NCBI RefSeq assembly: GCF_019969685.1
Contig: NZ_JAHXYZ010000003.1
Location: 186,001 to 250,000 of the forward strand
Length of the DNA stretch: 64,000 bases
Direction: 5' to 3'
DNA from: Microbacterium sp. EST19A
GTDB lineage: Bacteria > Actinomycetota > Actinomycetes > Actinomycetales > Microbacteriaceae
This document shows positions 45,565 to 55,983 of this stretch, piece by piece. The notes below the pieces were generated by a model. The model had not been told where the DNA came from. It did not search any database and worked only from the letters and a program-made list of their open reading frames with translations. Position 1 is the stretch's first letter. Every line of letters begins with the position of its first letter. Position numbers and translations under genes: made by a program.

Positions 45565-46453
45565 GCACACCCGAAGCGGCTTCGTGACCTTCGTGGGCCG
45601 ACCGAACGTCGGCAAGTCCACCCTCACCAACGCGCTCGTCGGCGAGAAGATCGCCATCACCAGCGAGAAGCCGCAGACCACCCGGCGCGCCATCCGCGGT
45701 ATCGTGAACCGCCCCGAGGGGCAGCTCGTCATCGTCGACACCCCCGGCATCCACAAGCCGCGCACGCTGCTCGGTGAGCGGCTCAACGACCTCGTCGACC
45801 AGGTTCTCGGCGACGTCGACGTCATCGGGTTCTGCGTGCCCGCGACGGAGAAGGTCGGACCCGGCGATCGTCGCATCGCCGCCTCGCTCGACGGGTATGC
45901 TCGCGCGAAGAAGATCGCGATCGTCACGAAGACCGATGCCGCGGGGCGCGACGACATCACCGAGCGGCTGCTCGAGGTCGACGCTCTCCGCGAGGACTGG
46001 GCCGCGGTCATCCCGCTGTCGGCACTGACGCACGACCAGCTGGAGGTGCTGGCCGACGAGGTCCTCAGCCTGATGCCGAAGGGCCCGGCTCTCTACCCGG
46101 AGGGCATCACGACCGACGAGTCGCAGGAGGACCGCATCGCGGAGATGATCCGCGAGGCTGCACTCGACGGCGTCCGCGACGAGCTCCCGCACTCCATCGC
46201 CGTCGTGATCGACGACATCGCACCGCGCGAGGGAACCGACCTGACCGACGTGCACGCCTCGATCGTCGTCGAACGGGACAGCCAGAAGGCGATCATCATC
46301 GGGCACAAGGGGAAGCGCTTGAGCGACGTCGGGGCACGTGCCCGGGTGGGCATCGAGAAGCTCCTCGGTACGCGGGTGTTCCTCGGGCTGCACGTGAAGG
46401 TCGCGAAGGAATGGCAGCGCGACCCGAAGCAGCTCGGCCGGCTCGGGTTCTGA
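45557..46453 (+). CDS. era: GTPase Era
   Basis: 298 residues. G1 GRPNVGKS (14-21), G3 DTPG (61-64), G4 TKTD in place of NKxD, and a C-terminal KH domain with IIIGHKGKRLSDVGARARVGIEKLLG that binds the 3' end of 16S rRNA. Threonine for asparagine in G4 still allows guanine binding in several GTPases. Last gene of the hrcA-to-era cluster; after it the conserved order is interrupted by accessory genes. Confidence 0.96.
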   Translation: MTEHTRSGFVTFVGRPNVGKSTLTNALVGEKIAITSEKPQTTRRAIRGIVNRPEGQLVIVDTPGIHKPRTLLGERLNDLVDQVLGDVDVIGFCVPATEKVGPGDRRIAASLDGYARAKKIAIVTKTDAAGRDDITERLLEVDALREDWAAVIPLSALTHDQLEVLADEVLSLMPKGPALYPEGITTDESQEDRIAEMIREAALDGVRDELPHSIAVVIDDIAPREGTDLTDVHASIVVERDSQKAIIIGHKGKRLSDVGARARVGIEKLLGTRVFLGLHVKVAKEWQRDPKQLGRLGF

Positions 46454-46507
46454 GATGCGCTCCGGCACGACGTCGATGGCGGCGGGCAGACCGCCGACCC
46501 TGAAGGC

Positions 46508-47035
46508 ATGAACGGACGCAGCCTCGACCCGAACGCGCTGCGCAACGAGGTCTTCACCCGCGTCTTCGACGACAACTGGGCATCGGTGCGGCATCACATC
46601 GAGTGCGTGGTCGACGACGACGCGGAGGTCACCGAGATCGTCTCGGAGGTGTTCCTCCTCGCATGGTCGCGGCTCAAGCCCTCGCGCCCCATGGGGCGGA
46701 TCTGGCTGCTGCGCGCGGCAGAGCGGCGTCTGCGTGCGCGATCAGGACGTCGGCTGACGCTGCACACCGCGCTCGATGCCGTGCACGCCGGGGTCACCGG
46801 AGACTCTGCTCCGCCAGGGCGTGTCGGGCGCGCGGAGGTCGTCCGGGCTTTGGGTGTCCTCAGCGGCAAGGAACGGCGTATCATCATGCTGACGTACTGG
46901 GATGGACTCGCGGTGGGGGAGATCGCGGAGTTGTCGCGCGCTTCTGAGTTCCGGGTACGGAAGACGCTTCGCCGTGCACAGGATCGTCTGCGCACCGAGT
47001 TGGGCCTGGAGGGGGTGACATCCGATGACGACTGA
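46508..47035 (+). CDS. RNA polymerase sigma factor, ECF/sigma-70 family
   Basis: 175 residues. Region 2 (about 15-75) is recognisable but divergent, with the helix EVTEIVSEVFLLAWSRL. Region 4 (about 110-165) is clear: ALGVLSGKERRIIMLTYWDGLAVGEIAELSRASEFRVRKTLRRAQDRLR. The ATG has GAAGG upstream. The stop overlaps the start of an anti-sigma-like membrane protein by eleven bases, and a third gene for a secreted protein overlaps that one. Likely controls its own operon and perhaps envelope genes. Confidence 0.88.
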   Translation: MNGRSLDPNALRNEVFTRVFDDNWASVRHHIECVVDDDAEVTEIVSEVFLLAWSRLKPSRPMGRIWLLRAAERRLRARSGRRLTLHTALDAVHAGVTGDSAPPGRVGRAEVVRALGVLSGKERRIIMLTYWDGLAVGEIAELSRASEFRVRKTLRRAQDRLRTELGLEGVTSDDD

Positions 47036-48011
47036 CAACGCGGTGCTCGAGAGGGCGCTGAGCGACGCCGACCCGGCGCGTACTCCGCGCGATGCGGCGC
47101 CCGATGCCCGCGCCATCGCCACTCGCGACCGGATCCTCCGTTCGACGGCCGCCCCGAAGAAGCGCCGTCGTGCGCGTGCTCTGGGTTGGGCGACGGGTGT
47201 CGTCGCAGTCGCGACGGCCTCGGTGGTCGCCTTCGCCATGCTCACACCGCAGGTCGCCGCGGTGGCGGGCACGCCTTCTCCGCTGGAGTTCGCCGGGGAA
47301 TCCACGGTGGCCGACATCGTCGAGGAGGCGCAGACCGATCTCGTGACATCGGTCGGTCCTGCGGAGGCCGAGCGAACCGTCAGGACGGCCTCGTGGGGCT
47401 TCTCGGTCGACGTGGGCAACGAGATCACCAAGGTCGTTCCGCAGCTCTCGACCCTGACCTGGGAGCCCGACGGTTCGGGGCGGATGACGATCATCGCGGG
47501 TGTCCCGTACGATCCGACGGATGCTGTCGCCAACAATGCGGCCGAGGTGACCAGCAGCGGAAAGGTCGTCACGGATCTCGTCATGGAGCCCGGCGACTTC
47601 ACGACGCCGTGGATGACGGTGCCTGCCGCGAGCGGCGATGACATGGTGGCGGTGCTTCGCGCCTTCGGCATGCCGGACGACCCCACCGCGTTCGACGTGG
47701 AGACCGCATTCACATCCGTGCTCCAGCAATGGACGCTGACGAACCCGCAGCACGCGGAGCTTCTCTCCCTTCTCGAGGACGCTGGCGACGGCGTCGCACT
47801 CGGCACATCCACCGACCGTCTCGGACGACCGGTCTCGGGCATCCGCGTGCAATCGTCGGACGGCGCTGTGAGCGACCTCGTCCTGATCTCGCGTGAGACG
47901 GGCCGGATCGTCGGCGTCGAACGCACGGTGCTCATCGCAGACGAGGTGTTCGACGCGGGGGCGATCATCTCCTACGAGATGTGGGATGTCACGGAGGGAA
48001 CCATCGGATGA
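47025..48011 (+). CDS. Putative anti-sigma/membrane sensor protein
   Basis: 328 residues. A 55-residue cytoplasmic N-terminus ends in a KKRRRAR stop-transfer cluster, then one membrane helix (about 58-82), then a large outside domain of about 245 residues rich in beta strands. Such an arrangement next to an ECF sigma gene suggests an anti-sigma factor, although no zinc-binding H-x3-C-x2-C motif is present. The outside part somewhat resembles proteins labelled CU044_5270 family. It starts within the sigma gene and ends within the next. Role inferred from context. Confidence 0.7.
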   Translation: MTTDNAVLERALSDADPARTPRDAAPDARAIATRDRILRSTAAPKKRRRARALGWATGVVAVATASVVAFAMLTPQVAAVAGTPSPLEFAGESTVADIVEEAQTDLVTSVGPAEAERTVRTASWGFSVDVGNEITKVVPQLSTLTWEPDGSGRMTIIAGVPYDPTDAVANNAAEVTSSGKVVTDLVMEPGDFTTPWMTVPAASGDDMVAVLRAFGMPDDPTAFDVETAFTSVLQQWTLTNPQHAELLSLLEDAGDGVALGTSTDRLGRPVSGIRVQSSDGAVSDLVLISRETGRIVGVERTVLIADEVFDAGAIISYEMWDVTEGTIG

Positions 48012-48484
48012 AGCGTGCGACCACGACGGTTCTGGCCGGTCTCATCGGACTCATCATCGTGATGACGTCGGCTCCGGCCGTCGCGGCGCCGTCGGGCGAT
48101 GCCGAACCGGACCCGCAGATCACGGCGATGCTCGAAGAGGTGCCGGGCGGCATCGTCATCGACTCGAGGCATGCGGTGTGGCCGGAGCTCGCGATGGAAT
48201 TGACCGTGTTCGCGGACCGCGGGCGGTCCGCGCGCTCGGTCGGAAGCTGCGCGACGAACAAGATCTGCGTGTACAACGGTGTTTCACTGGGTGGCACGAG
48301 TGCGCTGACGTTCAGCACGTGCAGCAACCACACGATTCCGTCCTCGTTCTCGGCCAAGTCGCTGGCGAACGCCCGCACCTCGGGCTACGTGGAGGGGCGC
48401 AGCGGGTCCACGGTGGTCGCGACGGTGTACGCGGGCAGCTGGGCCAATGCGTCCGGCCTCACCACCCTCCGCTGCTATCTCTGA
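48008..48484 (+). CDS. Small secreted protein with four cysteines
   Basis: 158 residues with a Sec signal peptide (MKRATTTVLAGLIGLIIVMT..., cleavage near APAVAA-AP, about 22-28). The mature part has four cysteines (C81, C87, C105, C156), probably two disulfides, within CATNKICVYNGVSLGG ... TLRCYL. The spacing and the C-x5-C-V-Y opening recall the I36-type peptidase inhibitor/crystallin-like fold, but I cannot confirm it. It overlaps the membrane protein stop (ATGA) and is the third gene of the sigma operon, so it may be the cargo or signal of that system. Confidence 0.75.
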   Translation: MKRATTTVLAGLIGLIIVMTSAPAVAAPSGDAEPDPQITAMLEEVPGGIVIDSRHAVWPELAMELTVFADRGRSARSVGSCATNKICVYNGVSLGGTSALTFSTCSNHTIPSSFSAKSLANARTSGYVEGRSGSTVVATVYAGSWANASGLTTLRCYL

Positions 48485-48494
48485 GGAGGGGAAC

Positions 48495-49436
48495 ATGGCA
48501 CTGCACTGGATCGCCCGAGCCTGGGGCGCGCCCGAGTCCTGGGACTTCGCCGCGTACGAGCCGTCCGCACCCGCCGAGGGCGAGGTCACGATCCGCGTCC
48601 GTGCGGCCGGAGTGAACCCCGCCGACGCGAAGCACTTCGCTGCCCCGCGGGCGGGACTCGAGTTCCCGGTGCCGATCGGGTACGAGGTCTCCGGTGAACT
48701 GACCGAGATCGGACCGGACACCGTCATCGGGTCGGGCGCAGCGGTCGTCGGCGACGAGGTCGTCGCCTTCCGCGTGCGCGGCGGGTATGCGACCGAGGTG
48801 ACGGTGCCCGCCGAGAAGGCGTTCGCGAAGCCCACGACGCTCACCCATCCTGAGGCGGCGAACCTGCTGCTCGTGGGAACGACGGCGGCCGAGATGCTCG
48901 CTGTCACCGGCGCCGCGCCGGGAGAGACGATCCTGCTCCACGGCGCATCAGGCGCCGTAGGCGTCAGCGTGCTGCAGCAGGCGCGGCTGCGCGGTATCCG
49001 TGTCATCGGGACTGCGGGCGAAGAGCGCTTCGACGAGGTGCGCCGATTGGGTGGCATCCCGGTCCGCTACGGTGCTGGCCTCGCTGATCGGGTGCGCGAC
49101 GCCGCGGGCGGGCCGATCGCCGCCGCGCTCGACGCCGTCGGCACCGACGAGGCCGTGGACGTCTCGCTCGATCTCGTCGCCGATCGCGGGCGCATCGTCA
49201 CGATCGCCGCGTTCGGTCGCGCGGAAGCGGACGGCATCCTGGCCATCGCCGGATCGATGCCTGCGAGCACGCGGTTCCGTGACGAAGTGCGCGGGGAACT
49301 CGTCGCCCTGGCGCAGAACGGCGACCTCGTCGTGCCCGTGGCTCGGACGTTCGCTCTCCATGATGCGCCCGAGGCGCACCGCCTCCTCGCGACCGGGCAC
49401 CCCGGCGGCAAGCTCGCGCTGATCCCGGACGTATGA
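48495..49436 (+). CDS. NADP-dependent oxidoreductase, quinone-reductase-like MDR family
   Basis: 313 residues of the medium-chain dehydrogenase/reductase superfamily without zinc ligands: N-terminal GroES-like domain (VRAAGVNPADAKHF) and Rossmann domain with the motif HGASGAVGVSVLQ (about 148-160). Strong ribosome site GGAGGGG. It begins ten bases after the secreted-protein stop, so it may be transcribed with it, though the product looks like a general NADPH:quinone reductase. Confidence 0.92.
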   Translation: MALHWIARAWGAPESWDFAAYEPSAPAEGEVTIRVRAAGVNPADAKHFAAPRAGLEFPVPIGYEVSGELTEIGPDTVIGSGAAVVGDEVVAFRVRGGYATEVTVPAEKAFAKPTTLTHPEAANLLLVGTTAAEMLAVTGAAPGETILLHGASGAVGVSVLQQARLRGIRVIGTAGEERFDEVRRLGGIPVRYGAGLADRVRDAAGGPIAAALDAVGTDEAVDVSLDLVADRGRIVTIAAFGRAEADGILAIAGSMPASTRFRDEVRGELVALAQNGDLVVPVARTFALHDAPEAHRLLATGHPGGKLALIPDV

Positions 49437-49471
49437 GATCCCGGTTCGGCTGGCACTCGCAGGCTCGGGGA

Positions 49472-49972
49472 TCAGGGTCCGACGGCGAAGATCACGGCGA
49501 TCGCGGAGAAGAGCGCCGCGAGGATGAAGACCCAACCGGCGAACGTCGAGACGATCATCCGGGCGTACCGCTCGATCTCGGGGTCTCGATAGATGTCACC
49601 GGAGTGAGCACGCAGCCGCTGCGCGGCCAGAATCGCGAGGCGCCGCCGTGAGAGAAGGACGACGAGGCCGATCAGCGCCAAGATCGCAGCGGCGATCAGA
49701 GGACCGACGACCTCCCACGGCTTGGACGAGCCCCGACCCGATTCCGGCGCCGTCATCGCACCGCTGACGATCACGAACGTTCCGAAGGCCATGAAGAATA
49801 TCCCGAGGATTCGGTTCGACCACGGTCCTTGCGAGGCGTTCATGACAGCTCCGCGACGGGCGCTGATCAGGTAGTTGCCGGCGACCAGAAAGTCGGTCAA
49901 CTGTCGGGCGAAGATGATCGCCATGAGACCGAACACAGCGACGAACCCACCCAGGAGGAGCTCGATCGTCAT
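49472..49972 (-). CDS. Membrane protein of unknown function, 166 residues
   Basis: Three to four hydrophobic segments (about 5-24, 55-75, 88-108 and 142-162), separated by a basic loop (LSRRRLAILAAQRLRAH). No motif that I recognise. An upstream extension of 14 residues is possible but non-hydrophobic and unsupported. It converges with the oxidoreductase gene across 35 bases. Function unknown. Confidence 0.65.
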   Translation of the reverse strand: MTIELLLGGFVAVFGLMAIIFARQLTDFLVAGNYLISARRGAVMNASQGPWSNRILGIFFMAFGTFVIVSGAMTAPESGRGSSKPWEVVGPLIAAAILALIGLVVLLSRRRLAILAAQRLRAHSGDIYRDPEIERYARMIVSTFAGWVFILAALFSAIAVIFAVGP

Positions 49973-50029
49973 TGGTTCGCCGTCATCATCTCGCGCATGA
50001 CGAAATGATCGCACAGGCGCCGACGTCGT

Positions 50030-50677
50030 TCAGTCGATCTCGCGGAGCGACGAGGTCACGATGACCACGTCGTCGCCGAACTCGGCGTCGGCGGCATCCT
50101 GGATCGTGCCGTCGTCCCAGACGACCTGCAGCCAGACGTATCCGCGATCCGTTCCCACGGTGAGAGCGTCAGTCCCGAGCCGTTGGGAGATGTCGTCCTG
50201 GATGCTCGTGAGCTCGGTCTCAGGCGTCGCGCCCTCCACCCCGCCCGTCGGATCCTCCGGCGCCACCGGGTCGAACAGCGCGAGCATGATCGGCGGGTCG
50301 GTGATCGTCAGACGCTCCCCGTCGTAGGTGGCGTACACCGCATACGCACCCCAGGTCGTCTCGCCGCTGGTCTCGCTGCCGTCGACGCCGTCCCAGCTCC
50401 AGTCATCGAGCGGGACGCCGCTGCACTGGGGCGGGTACGACTCCATGATCGCGCCCAGGCACAGCTGCACCTCTCCCGCGGTGTCCAGCACGGTGCCGAC
50501 GCCGATCACGCGTCCCTCCGGCAGGCCCGGGGTGATGTTCTCGAGGCGCTGATCGGAGGGGACGGCGGTGTTCGTCGGGGCGGGGGAATCGCCCGGTCCG
50601 CTCGCGCAGGCGCTGAGGGCGAGGACCCCGAGGACGGATGCCGCGGCAAGAAGCCGGCGACGCTGCGATGTGCTCAT
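50030..50677 (-). CDS. Putative lipoprotein
   Basis: 215 residues with a lipoprotein signal (basic RRRLLAAA, hydrophobic core and lipobox LSAC at about 21-24). The rest is acidic and Thr/Asp-rich with two cysteines near residues 73 and 85 (LCLGAIMESYPPQC). No catalytic motif is seen. It begins after GAGGAG, divergent from leuA, and lies 57 bases from the membrane-protein gene that follows on the same strand. Function unknown. Confidence 0.78.
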   Translation of the reverse strand: MSTSQRRRLLAAASVLGVLALSACASGPGDSPAPTNTAVPSDQRLENITPGLPEGRVIGVGTVLDTAGEVQLCLGAIMESYPPQCSGVPLDDWSWDGVDGSETSGETTWGAYAVYATYDGERLTITDPPIMLALFDPVAPEDPTGGVEGATPETELTSIQDDISQRLGTDALTVGTDRGYVWLQVVWDDGTIQDAADAEFGDDVVIVTSSLREID

Positions 50678-50742
50678 ACTCCTCAGTGTCGTCTGCGCCC
50701 GGATCGTCTCGCGACCGTCGAACGAGGTCGGAGCATCCCTGC

Positions 50743-50748
50743 TAGCAT
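50743..50748 (+). promoter_or_regulatory. Leaderless -10 element (TAGCAT) of the leuA leader
   Basis: TAGCAT, six bases (GGCCGC), then the ATG of the leader peptide at 50755. Confidence 0.6.
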
Positions 50749-50754
50749 GGCCGC

Positions 50755-50785
50755 ATGCCTTTCGGCGGTCTGCTTCTTCTTAGCT

Positions 50786-50802
<17 letters not shown>
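50755..50802 (+). CDS. leuA leader peptide, 15 residues
   Basis: Reads MPFGGLLLLSCRDES, with four consecutive leucine codons (CTG CTT CTT CTT, 50770-50781), three of them CTT, a codon otherwise uncommon in this high-GC sequence. The stop precedes leuA by 69 bases. Leucine-rich leaders upstream of leuA are known from other actinobacteria, where scarcity of charged tRNA-Leu stalls the ribosome. Its ATG would be at or near the transcript's 5' end. It is too short for ordinary gene finding. Confidence 0.85.
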
Positions 50803-52623
<1,821 letters not shown>

Positions 52624-52626
<3 letters not shown>

Positions 52627-52731
52627 ACATCTCGCGCGACGTCCTTCGTCTCGTCGCTGCGCTCCTCGCTCAGGAACCGGGGGTTTCGGTCCCTGAGCGA
52701 GCCGCAGCGAGACGAAGGGCGTCGCGTGTTC
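52624..52731. repeat. Long imperfect palindrome between convergent leuA and TRIC genes
   Basis: About 50-base arms: TGAACA ... CCTTCGTCTCG ... CGCTCAGG on the left and CCTGAGCG ... CGAGACGAAGG ... TGTTCA on the right, with a short central loop near 52680. The leuA stop and the opposing gene's stop are its two outer ends. Likely a dispersed palindromic repeat acting as bidirectional terminator. Confidence 0.75.
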
Positions 52732-53422
52732 AGTCGCGCGGCTTGACGATCGGGATGGCGCCGGTCTCGGCGGCGACCTTGCGGCGGTAGATGCGGCGCT
52801 GCTCCGGGAGCGACACGTCGAAGCTCACCGCAAGCACCCGGATCACGGCTGTCACCACGATGCCGAAGACGGCGGCGAGGGTGATCGTCATCCCGAAGCC
52901 GTTCGCGATGACGATGAAGGTGCATCCCGCACCGGCGGCGACCGCGTAGAGCGAGCCCACGTGCATGATCGAGGTCGGCAGACCCATCAGCATGTCGCGC
53001 AGCACACTGCCCCCGACCGCGGCGCATACGCCGATGAAGACCGCGGGAACGGGCGGGATGCCGAACGCGATCGCCTTGCTCGTGCCGAAGGCGCCGAACA
53101 TTCCGATCACCACCGCATCCAGCACCACGATGACGGTGTTGAGTCGGTTGAAGAGTCCGGCGAGCAGCATCCCCAGCAGAGCCGCGCCCGTGGCGGTCAA
53201 CAGGTACCAGTTGCTCTGCAACGTGGCGGGCGTCTGGCCGAGCAGGATGTCGCGGATCAGACCGCCGCCCATGCCGATCATGATGCCGATGATCGCGACG
53301 CCCAACCAGTCCAGTCGGCGCTGTCCCTGGAAACCCGAGGCGAACAGCGCGCCCTGCACCCCGCCGAGCCCGACGCCGAGAAGGTCCGCCCACAGCGGAA
53401 TGGTGAAGAGCGGTTCGGTCAC
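52730..53422 (-). CDS. Trimeric intracellular cation channel family (TRIC/UPF0126) membrane protein
   Basis: 230 residues with seven hydrophobic segments formed by two repeats, each with the family's glycine-rich loop ([11 protein letters not shown], about 51-61, and [11 protein letters not shown], about 137-147), matching TRIC-type potassium channels of bacteria. A basic cytoplasmic tail (EQRRIYRRK) ends it. The GTG at 53422 follows GAGAAT by six bases. Divergent from recO with only 34 bases between start codons. Confidence 0.9.
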   Translation of the reverse strand: MTEPLFTIPLWADLLGVGLGGVQGALFASGFQGQRRLDWLGVAIIGIMIGMGGGLIRDILLGQTPATLQSNWYLLTATGAALLGMLLAGLFNRLNTVIVVLDAVVIGMFGAFGTSKAIAFGIPPVPAVFIGVCAAVGGSVLRDMLMGLPTSIMHVGSLYAVAAGAGCTFIVIANGFGMTITLAAVFGIVVTAVIRVLAVSFDVSLPEQRRIYRRKVAAETGAIPIVKPRD

Positions 53423-53428
53423 GCTTCC

Positions 53429-53434
53429 ATTCTC
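53429..53434 (-). promoter_or_regulatory. Leaderless -10 element (GAGAAT) for the TRIC gene
   Basis: On the minus strand, GAGAAT is followed by six bases (GGAAGC) and the GTG at 53422. GGAAG may alternatively serve as a ribosome site. Confidence 0.5.
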
Positions 53435-53444
53435 GCGCACGGAG

Positions 53445-53450
53445 GATAAT
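53445..53450 (+). promoter_or_regulatory. Leaderless -10 element (GATAAT) for recO
   Basis: GATAAT, six bases (CGAAGG), then GTG at 53457. Back to back with the TRIC promoter. Confidence 0.55.
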
Positions 53451-53456
53451 CGAAGG

Positions 53457-54200
53457 GTGCCCACCTACCGAGACGAAGTGGTGATCCTGCGCACCCACAA
53501 GCTGGGCGAGGCGGATCGCATCGTCACCATGCTGTCGCGCCGGCACGGCAAGGTCCGGGCGGTGGCGAAGGGCGTGCGCCGCACGTCGTCGAAGTTCGGC
53601 TCCCGGCTGGAGCCGTTCATGGTCGCCGATGTGCAGCTCTACCAGGGCCGCTCCCTCGACATCGTGCAGCAGGCGGAGTCGCTCGGCTCTTACGGCACCG
53701 ACATCGTCGCGCACTACGACCGCTTCACCTCGGCCAACGCGATGGTCGAGACCGCCGACCGCCTGAGCGATTCCGAGGCGACGCCCGAGCAGTACCTGCT
53801 CCTCGTCGGCGGCCTGCGCGCGCTCTCGCGGGGCGAGCACGTGCCGCGCAGCATCCTGGACTCCTACCTGCTGCGCGTCATGTCCCTGTCGGGATGGGCG
53901 CCGTCTCTCGACGACTGCGCCCGATGCGCGGCGCCCGGACCGCACAGCACGTTCGTCGCCCAGCTGGGTGGGCTCGTATGCGTGAACGATGCCCCGGCGG
54001 GAAGCCCGCGCATCGCCGAACGCACGCTCGAACTGCTCCGCGCGCTGATCCGAGGCGACTGGGAGTTCATCGACGCGGCATCTCCCGCCGAGTCGGCGGC
54101 CGCGGCCGGTCTCGTCGGGGCTTACGCCCAATGGCACCTGGAGCGCGGCATCCGCTCGCTCTCCCACGTTTCCGACATCCGAGGAGAAGGAGCACGGTGA
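53457..54200 (+). CDS. recO: DNA repair protein RecO
   Basis: 247 residues: an OB-fold N-terminus ([20 protein letters not shown]), the helical middle, and a zinc region with C154-x2-C157 and C175; the usual fourth cysteine is not seen. RecO loads RecA with RecR. The long frame upstream lies over the divergent gene and is not coding. The end overlaps the uppS start by four bases, a widespread pairing. Confidence 0.95.
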   Translation: MPTYRDEVVILRTHKLGEADRIVTMLSRRHGKVRAVAKGVRRTSSKFGSRLEPFMVADVQLYQGRSLDIVQQAESLGSYGTDIVAHYDRFTSANAMVETADRLSDSEATPEQYLLLVGGLRALSRGEHVPRSILDSYLLRVMSLSGWAPSLDDCARCAAPGPHSTFVAQLGGLVCVNDAPAGSPRIAERTLELLRALIRGDWEFIDAASPAESAAAAGLVGAYAQWHLERGIRSLSHVSDIRGEGAR

Positions 54201-55000
54201 GCCCGAAGCCGTACACGCATAAGGACGCCGTGGCCTATCGCCCCATCGACTGGACGGGCGTGCACCCGCCGACGTTCCCCGCGGTGCCGGAGCACGTCGC
54301 GATCGTCATGGACGGCAACGGCCGCTGGGCCAACCGTCGGGGGCTCAGCAGGATCGAGGGGCACAAGGCGGGCGAGGAAGTGCTCCTCGATGTGGTCGCG
54401 GGTGCGATCCAGGCCGGGGTGAAGCATCTGTCCGTCTACGCGTTCTCCACGGAGAACTGGGCGCGGTCTCCAGACGAGGTCCGCTTCCTGATGGGCTACA
54501 ACCGCGACGTGCTGCACCGTCGTCGCGACCAGCTCAACGAGTGGGGCGTGCGCGTGCGCTGGGCGGGCCGCAAGCCGCGGCTCTGGGGGAGCGTCATCAA
54601 GGAGCTGCAGTACGCCGAGCAGCTCACGAAGGGCAACGACGTCCTCACGCTCACCATGTGCGTCAACTACGGCGGACGGATCGAGCTCGTCGACGCGATG
54701 CGCTCGATCGCCGCCGACGTTGCGGCTGGACGGGTGAAGCCGAACGCGATCAGCGAGAAGATGATCCGGCGCCACCTCTACGTGCCCGACATGCCCGACG
54801 TCGATCTCTTCGTGCGCAGCTCGGGCGAGCAGCGCACCTCCAACTTCCTGCTCTGGGAGTCCGCTTACGCCGAGATGGTGTTCCTCGACACGCTGTGGCC
54901 CGACTTCTCGCGCGAGGAGCTGTGGCGCGCGATCGGCGTCTACCTGTCGCGCGACCGTCGCTTCGGCGGAGCTGTCGACACCCCTGACGCGTCGGCCTGA
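54197..55000 (+). CDS. uppS: Isoprenyl transferase (undecaprenyl/decaprenyl diphosphate synthase type)
   Basis: 267 residues of the cis-prenyltransferase family. The catalytic motif MDGNGRWA has D39; [14 protein letters not shown] and the C-terminal [16 protein letters not shown] are intact. It makes the polyprenyl carrier for cell-wall synthesis. GTG start with GGAGAAGGAG upstream. Its last 61 bases overlap the end of a convergent gene. Confidence 0.96.
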   Translation: MSPKPYTHKDAVAYRPIDWTGVHPPTFPAVPEHVAIVMDGNGRWANRRGLSRIEGHKAGEEVLLDVVAGAIQAGVKHLSVYAFSTENWARSPDEVRFLMGYNRDVLHRRRDQLNEWGVRVRWAGRKPRLWGSVIKELQYAEQLTKGNDVLTLTMCVNYGGRIELVDAMRSIAADVAAGRVKPNAISEKMIRRHLYVPDMPDVDLFVRSSGEQRTSNFLLWESAYAEMVFLDTLWPDFSREELWRAIGVYLSRDRRFGGAVDTPDASA

Positions 55001-55551
55001 GCACGGAGCCACCGCTCCGTTTCGCGCGGGTGTCGCAGGCGCACGATCGTCAGATGCGGGAAGCGCTCCTGCAACCCGGGCAGGCGCTCGGCCCAGTGCC
55101 GCAGGGTCTTCGTCTGCCAGGCAAGGATGTTCGTCTCGGGATCGCGGTTGAGGAGATTCCACGGTCCTGGCTCGCGATTGCCGTTCCAGAGCTCCTGTCG
55201 CAGGATGCCGCGGGCGAGGGTGCGTCGGATCAATCGACCCCGGACCACGCGGTACGGGTAGTCGAGCCACACGGCCACCTGCGCACGCGGTGCCAGGATC
55301 TCGTTCGTCCCCTTGCTGGTGTACTGCCACTCGGTCACCCAGCGATCCTCGGCAGCGAACGCGCGCACGTCGTCGAGGAACTCCGGTCGCGGCGTCCAGT
55401 TCGGTCCGTGGAAGAGAGCGTCGATCTCCACGTGCCGCAGACCCCAGGCATCCCCGATGCGCGCGGAGAGGGTCGTCTTCCCCGACCCGGACACGCCCGC
55501 GACGAGCACACGCTCGGGGCGGTCGGGAAGCGGATCGTCGGCGGAGAGCAT
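54940..55551 (-). CDS. P-loop nucleoside kinase-like protein
   Basis: 203 residues with Walker [10 protein letters not shown] (about 19-27), a [13 protein letters not shown] segment (about 44-56) and a Walker-B-like VAVWLDYPY, then R-x3-R pairs of a lid ([13 protein letters not shown]). It resembles adenylate kinase-like/FlaR-type P-loop ATPases encoded widely in actinobacteria; the phosphate acceptor is unknown. The ATG follows TAGGAT by six bases. Its C-terminus is encoded opposite the last codons of uppS. Confidence 0.8.
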   Translation of the reverse strand: MLSADDPLPDRPERVLVAGVSGSGKTTLSARIGDAWGLRHVEIDALFHGPNWTPRPEFLDDVRAFAAEDRWVTEWQYTSKGTNEILAPRAQVAVWLDYPYRVVRGRLIRRTLARGILRQELWNGNREPGPWNLLNRDPETNILAWQTKTLRHWAERLPGLQERFPHLTIVRLRHPRETERWLRAQADASGVSTAPPKRRSRDR

Positions 55552-55557
55552 CCGGAA

Positions 55558-55563
55558 ATCCTA
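55558..55563 (-). promoter_or_regulatory. Leaderless -10 element (TAGGAT)
   Basis: On the minus strand, TAGGAT is followed by six bases (TTCCGG) and the ATG at 55551. Confidence 0.6.
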
Positions 55564-55580
55564 TCGACGGAACTCTGCTC

Positions 55581-55586
55581 TATTGT
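55581..55586 (+). promoter_or_regulatory. Leaderless -10 element (TATTGT)
   Basis: TATTGT, six bases (CGGGAG), then ATG at 55593; back to back with the promoter at 55558-55563. Confidence 0.55.
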
Positions 55587-55592
55587 CGGGAG

Positions 55593-55943
55593 ATGCGGAG
55601 AATAGGGGCGACGATAGCCGGGTTCGGCGTCGGAGCGATCGGATTGACGGGCTGCGCCTTCGGCGACTACCTCGCGTACGCGCCCTGCGAAGGGTACTCC
55701 GAGGAGCTGGCACAGGTAATAGAGGAGACAGTCGGAGAACGGCCCACCGTCGGAGACATCTGGGCGGACGGCGCCAACAACCCTCTGTGCTGGCTCACCT
55801 TCACCTTGGAGCGGGATCTCACGTCCGGCGACCCAGAACGCGAGGAGATGAGCAATGCCATCGATGACCTTCGGGCGCAATGGCAGGACGATGTGCGTCT
55901 CGAGGTGATCTCAGGCTCGGGTGAGAGCTTCATCTTCGGGTGA
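55593..55943 (+). CDS. Putative small lipoprotein
   Basis: 116 residues. The signal MRRIGATIAGFGVGAIGLTGC ends in lipobox LTGC (about 18-21). The mature part has two more cysteines (near 31 and 70) and the sequence RPTVGDIWADGANNPLCWLTFTLERDL. No domain recognised. It has its own leaderless start and lies 41 bases before the DsbA-family gene, whose thiol chemistry may or may not be related. Confidence 0.7.
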   Translation: MRRIGATIAGFGVGAIGLTGCAFGDYLAYAPCEGYSEELAQVIEETVGERPTVGDIWADGANNPLCWLTFTLERDLTSGDPEREEMSNAIDDLRAQWQDDVRLEVISGSGESFIFG

Positions 55944-55983
55944 ACCCGGAATAGCTCACAGAACCATGGGGTTGGATGATGAT

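Noticed and set aside
45929-45940. Era G4 motif TKTD instead of NKxD
   Set aside because: Threonine is tolerated in this position in several GTPases, and the rest of the protein is typical, so it is unlikely to mean loss of function.
49437-49471. GATCCC ... GGGATC inverted repeat between convergent genes
   Set aside because: Only six outer pairs with a weakly paired centre and no T-run; too weak to call a terminator.
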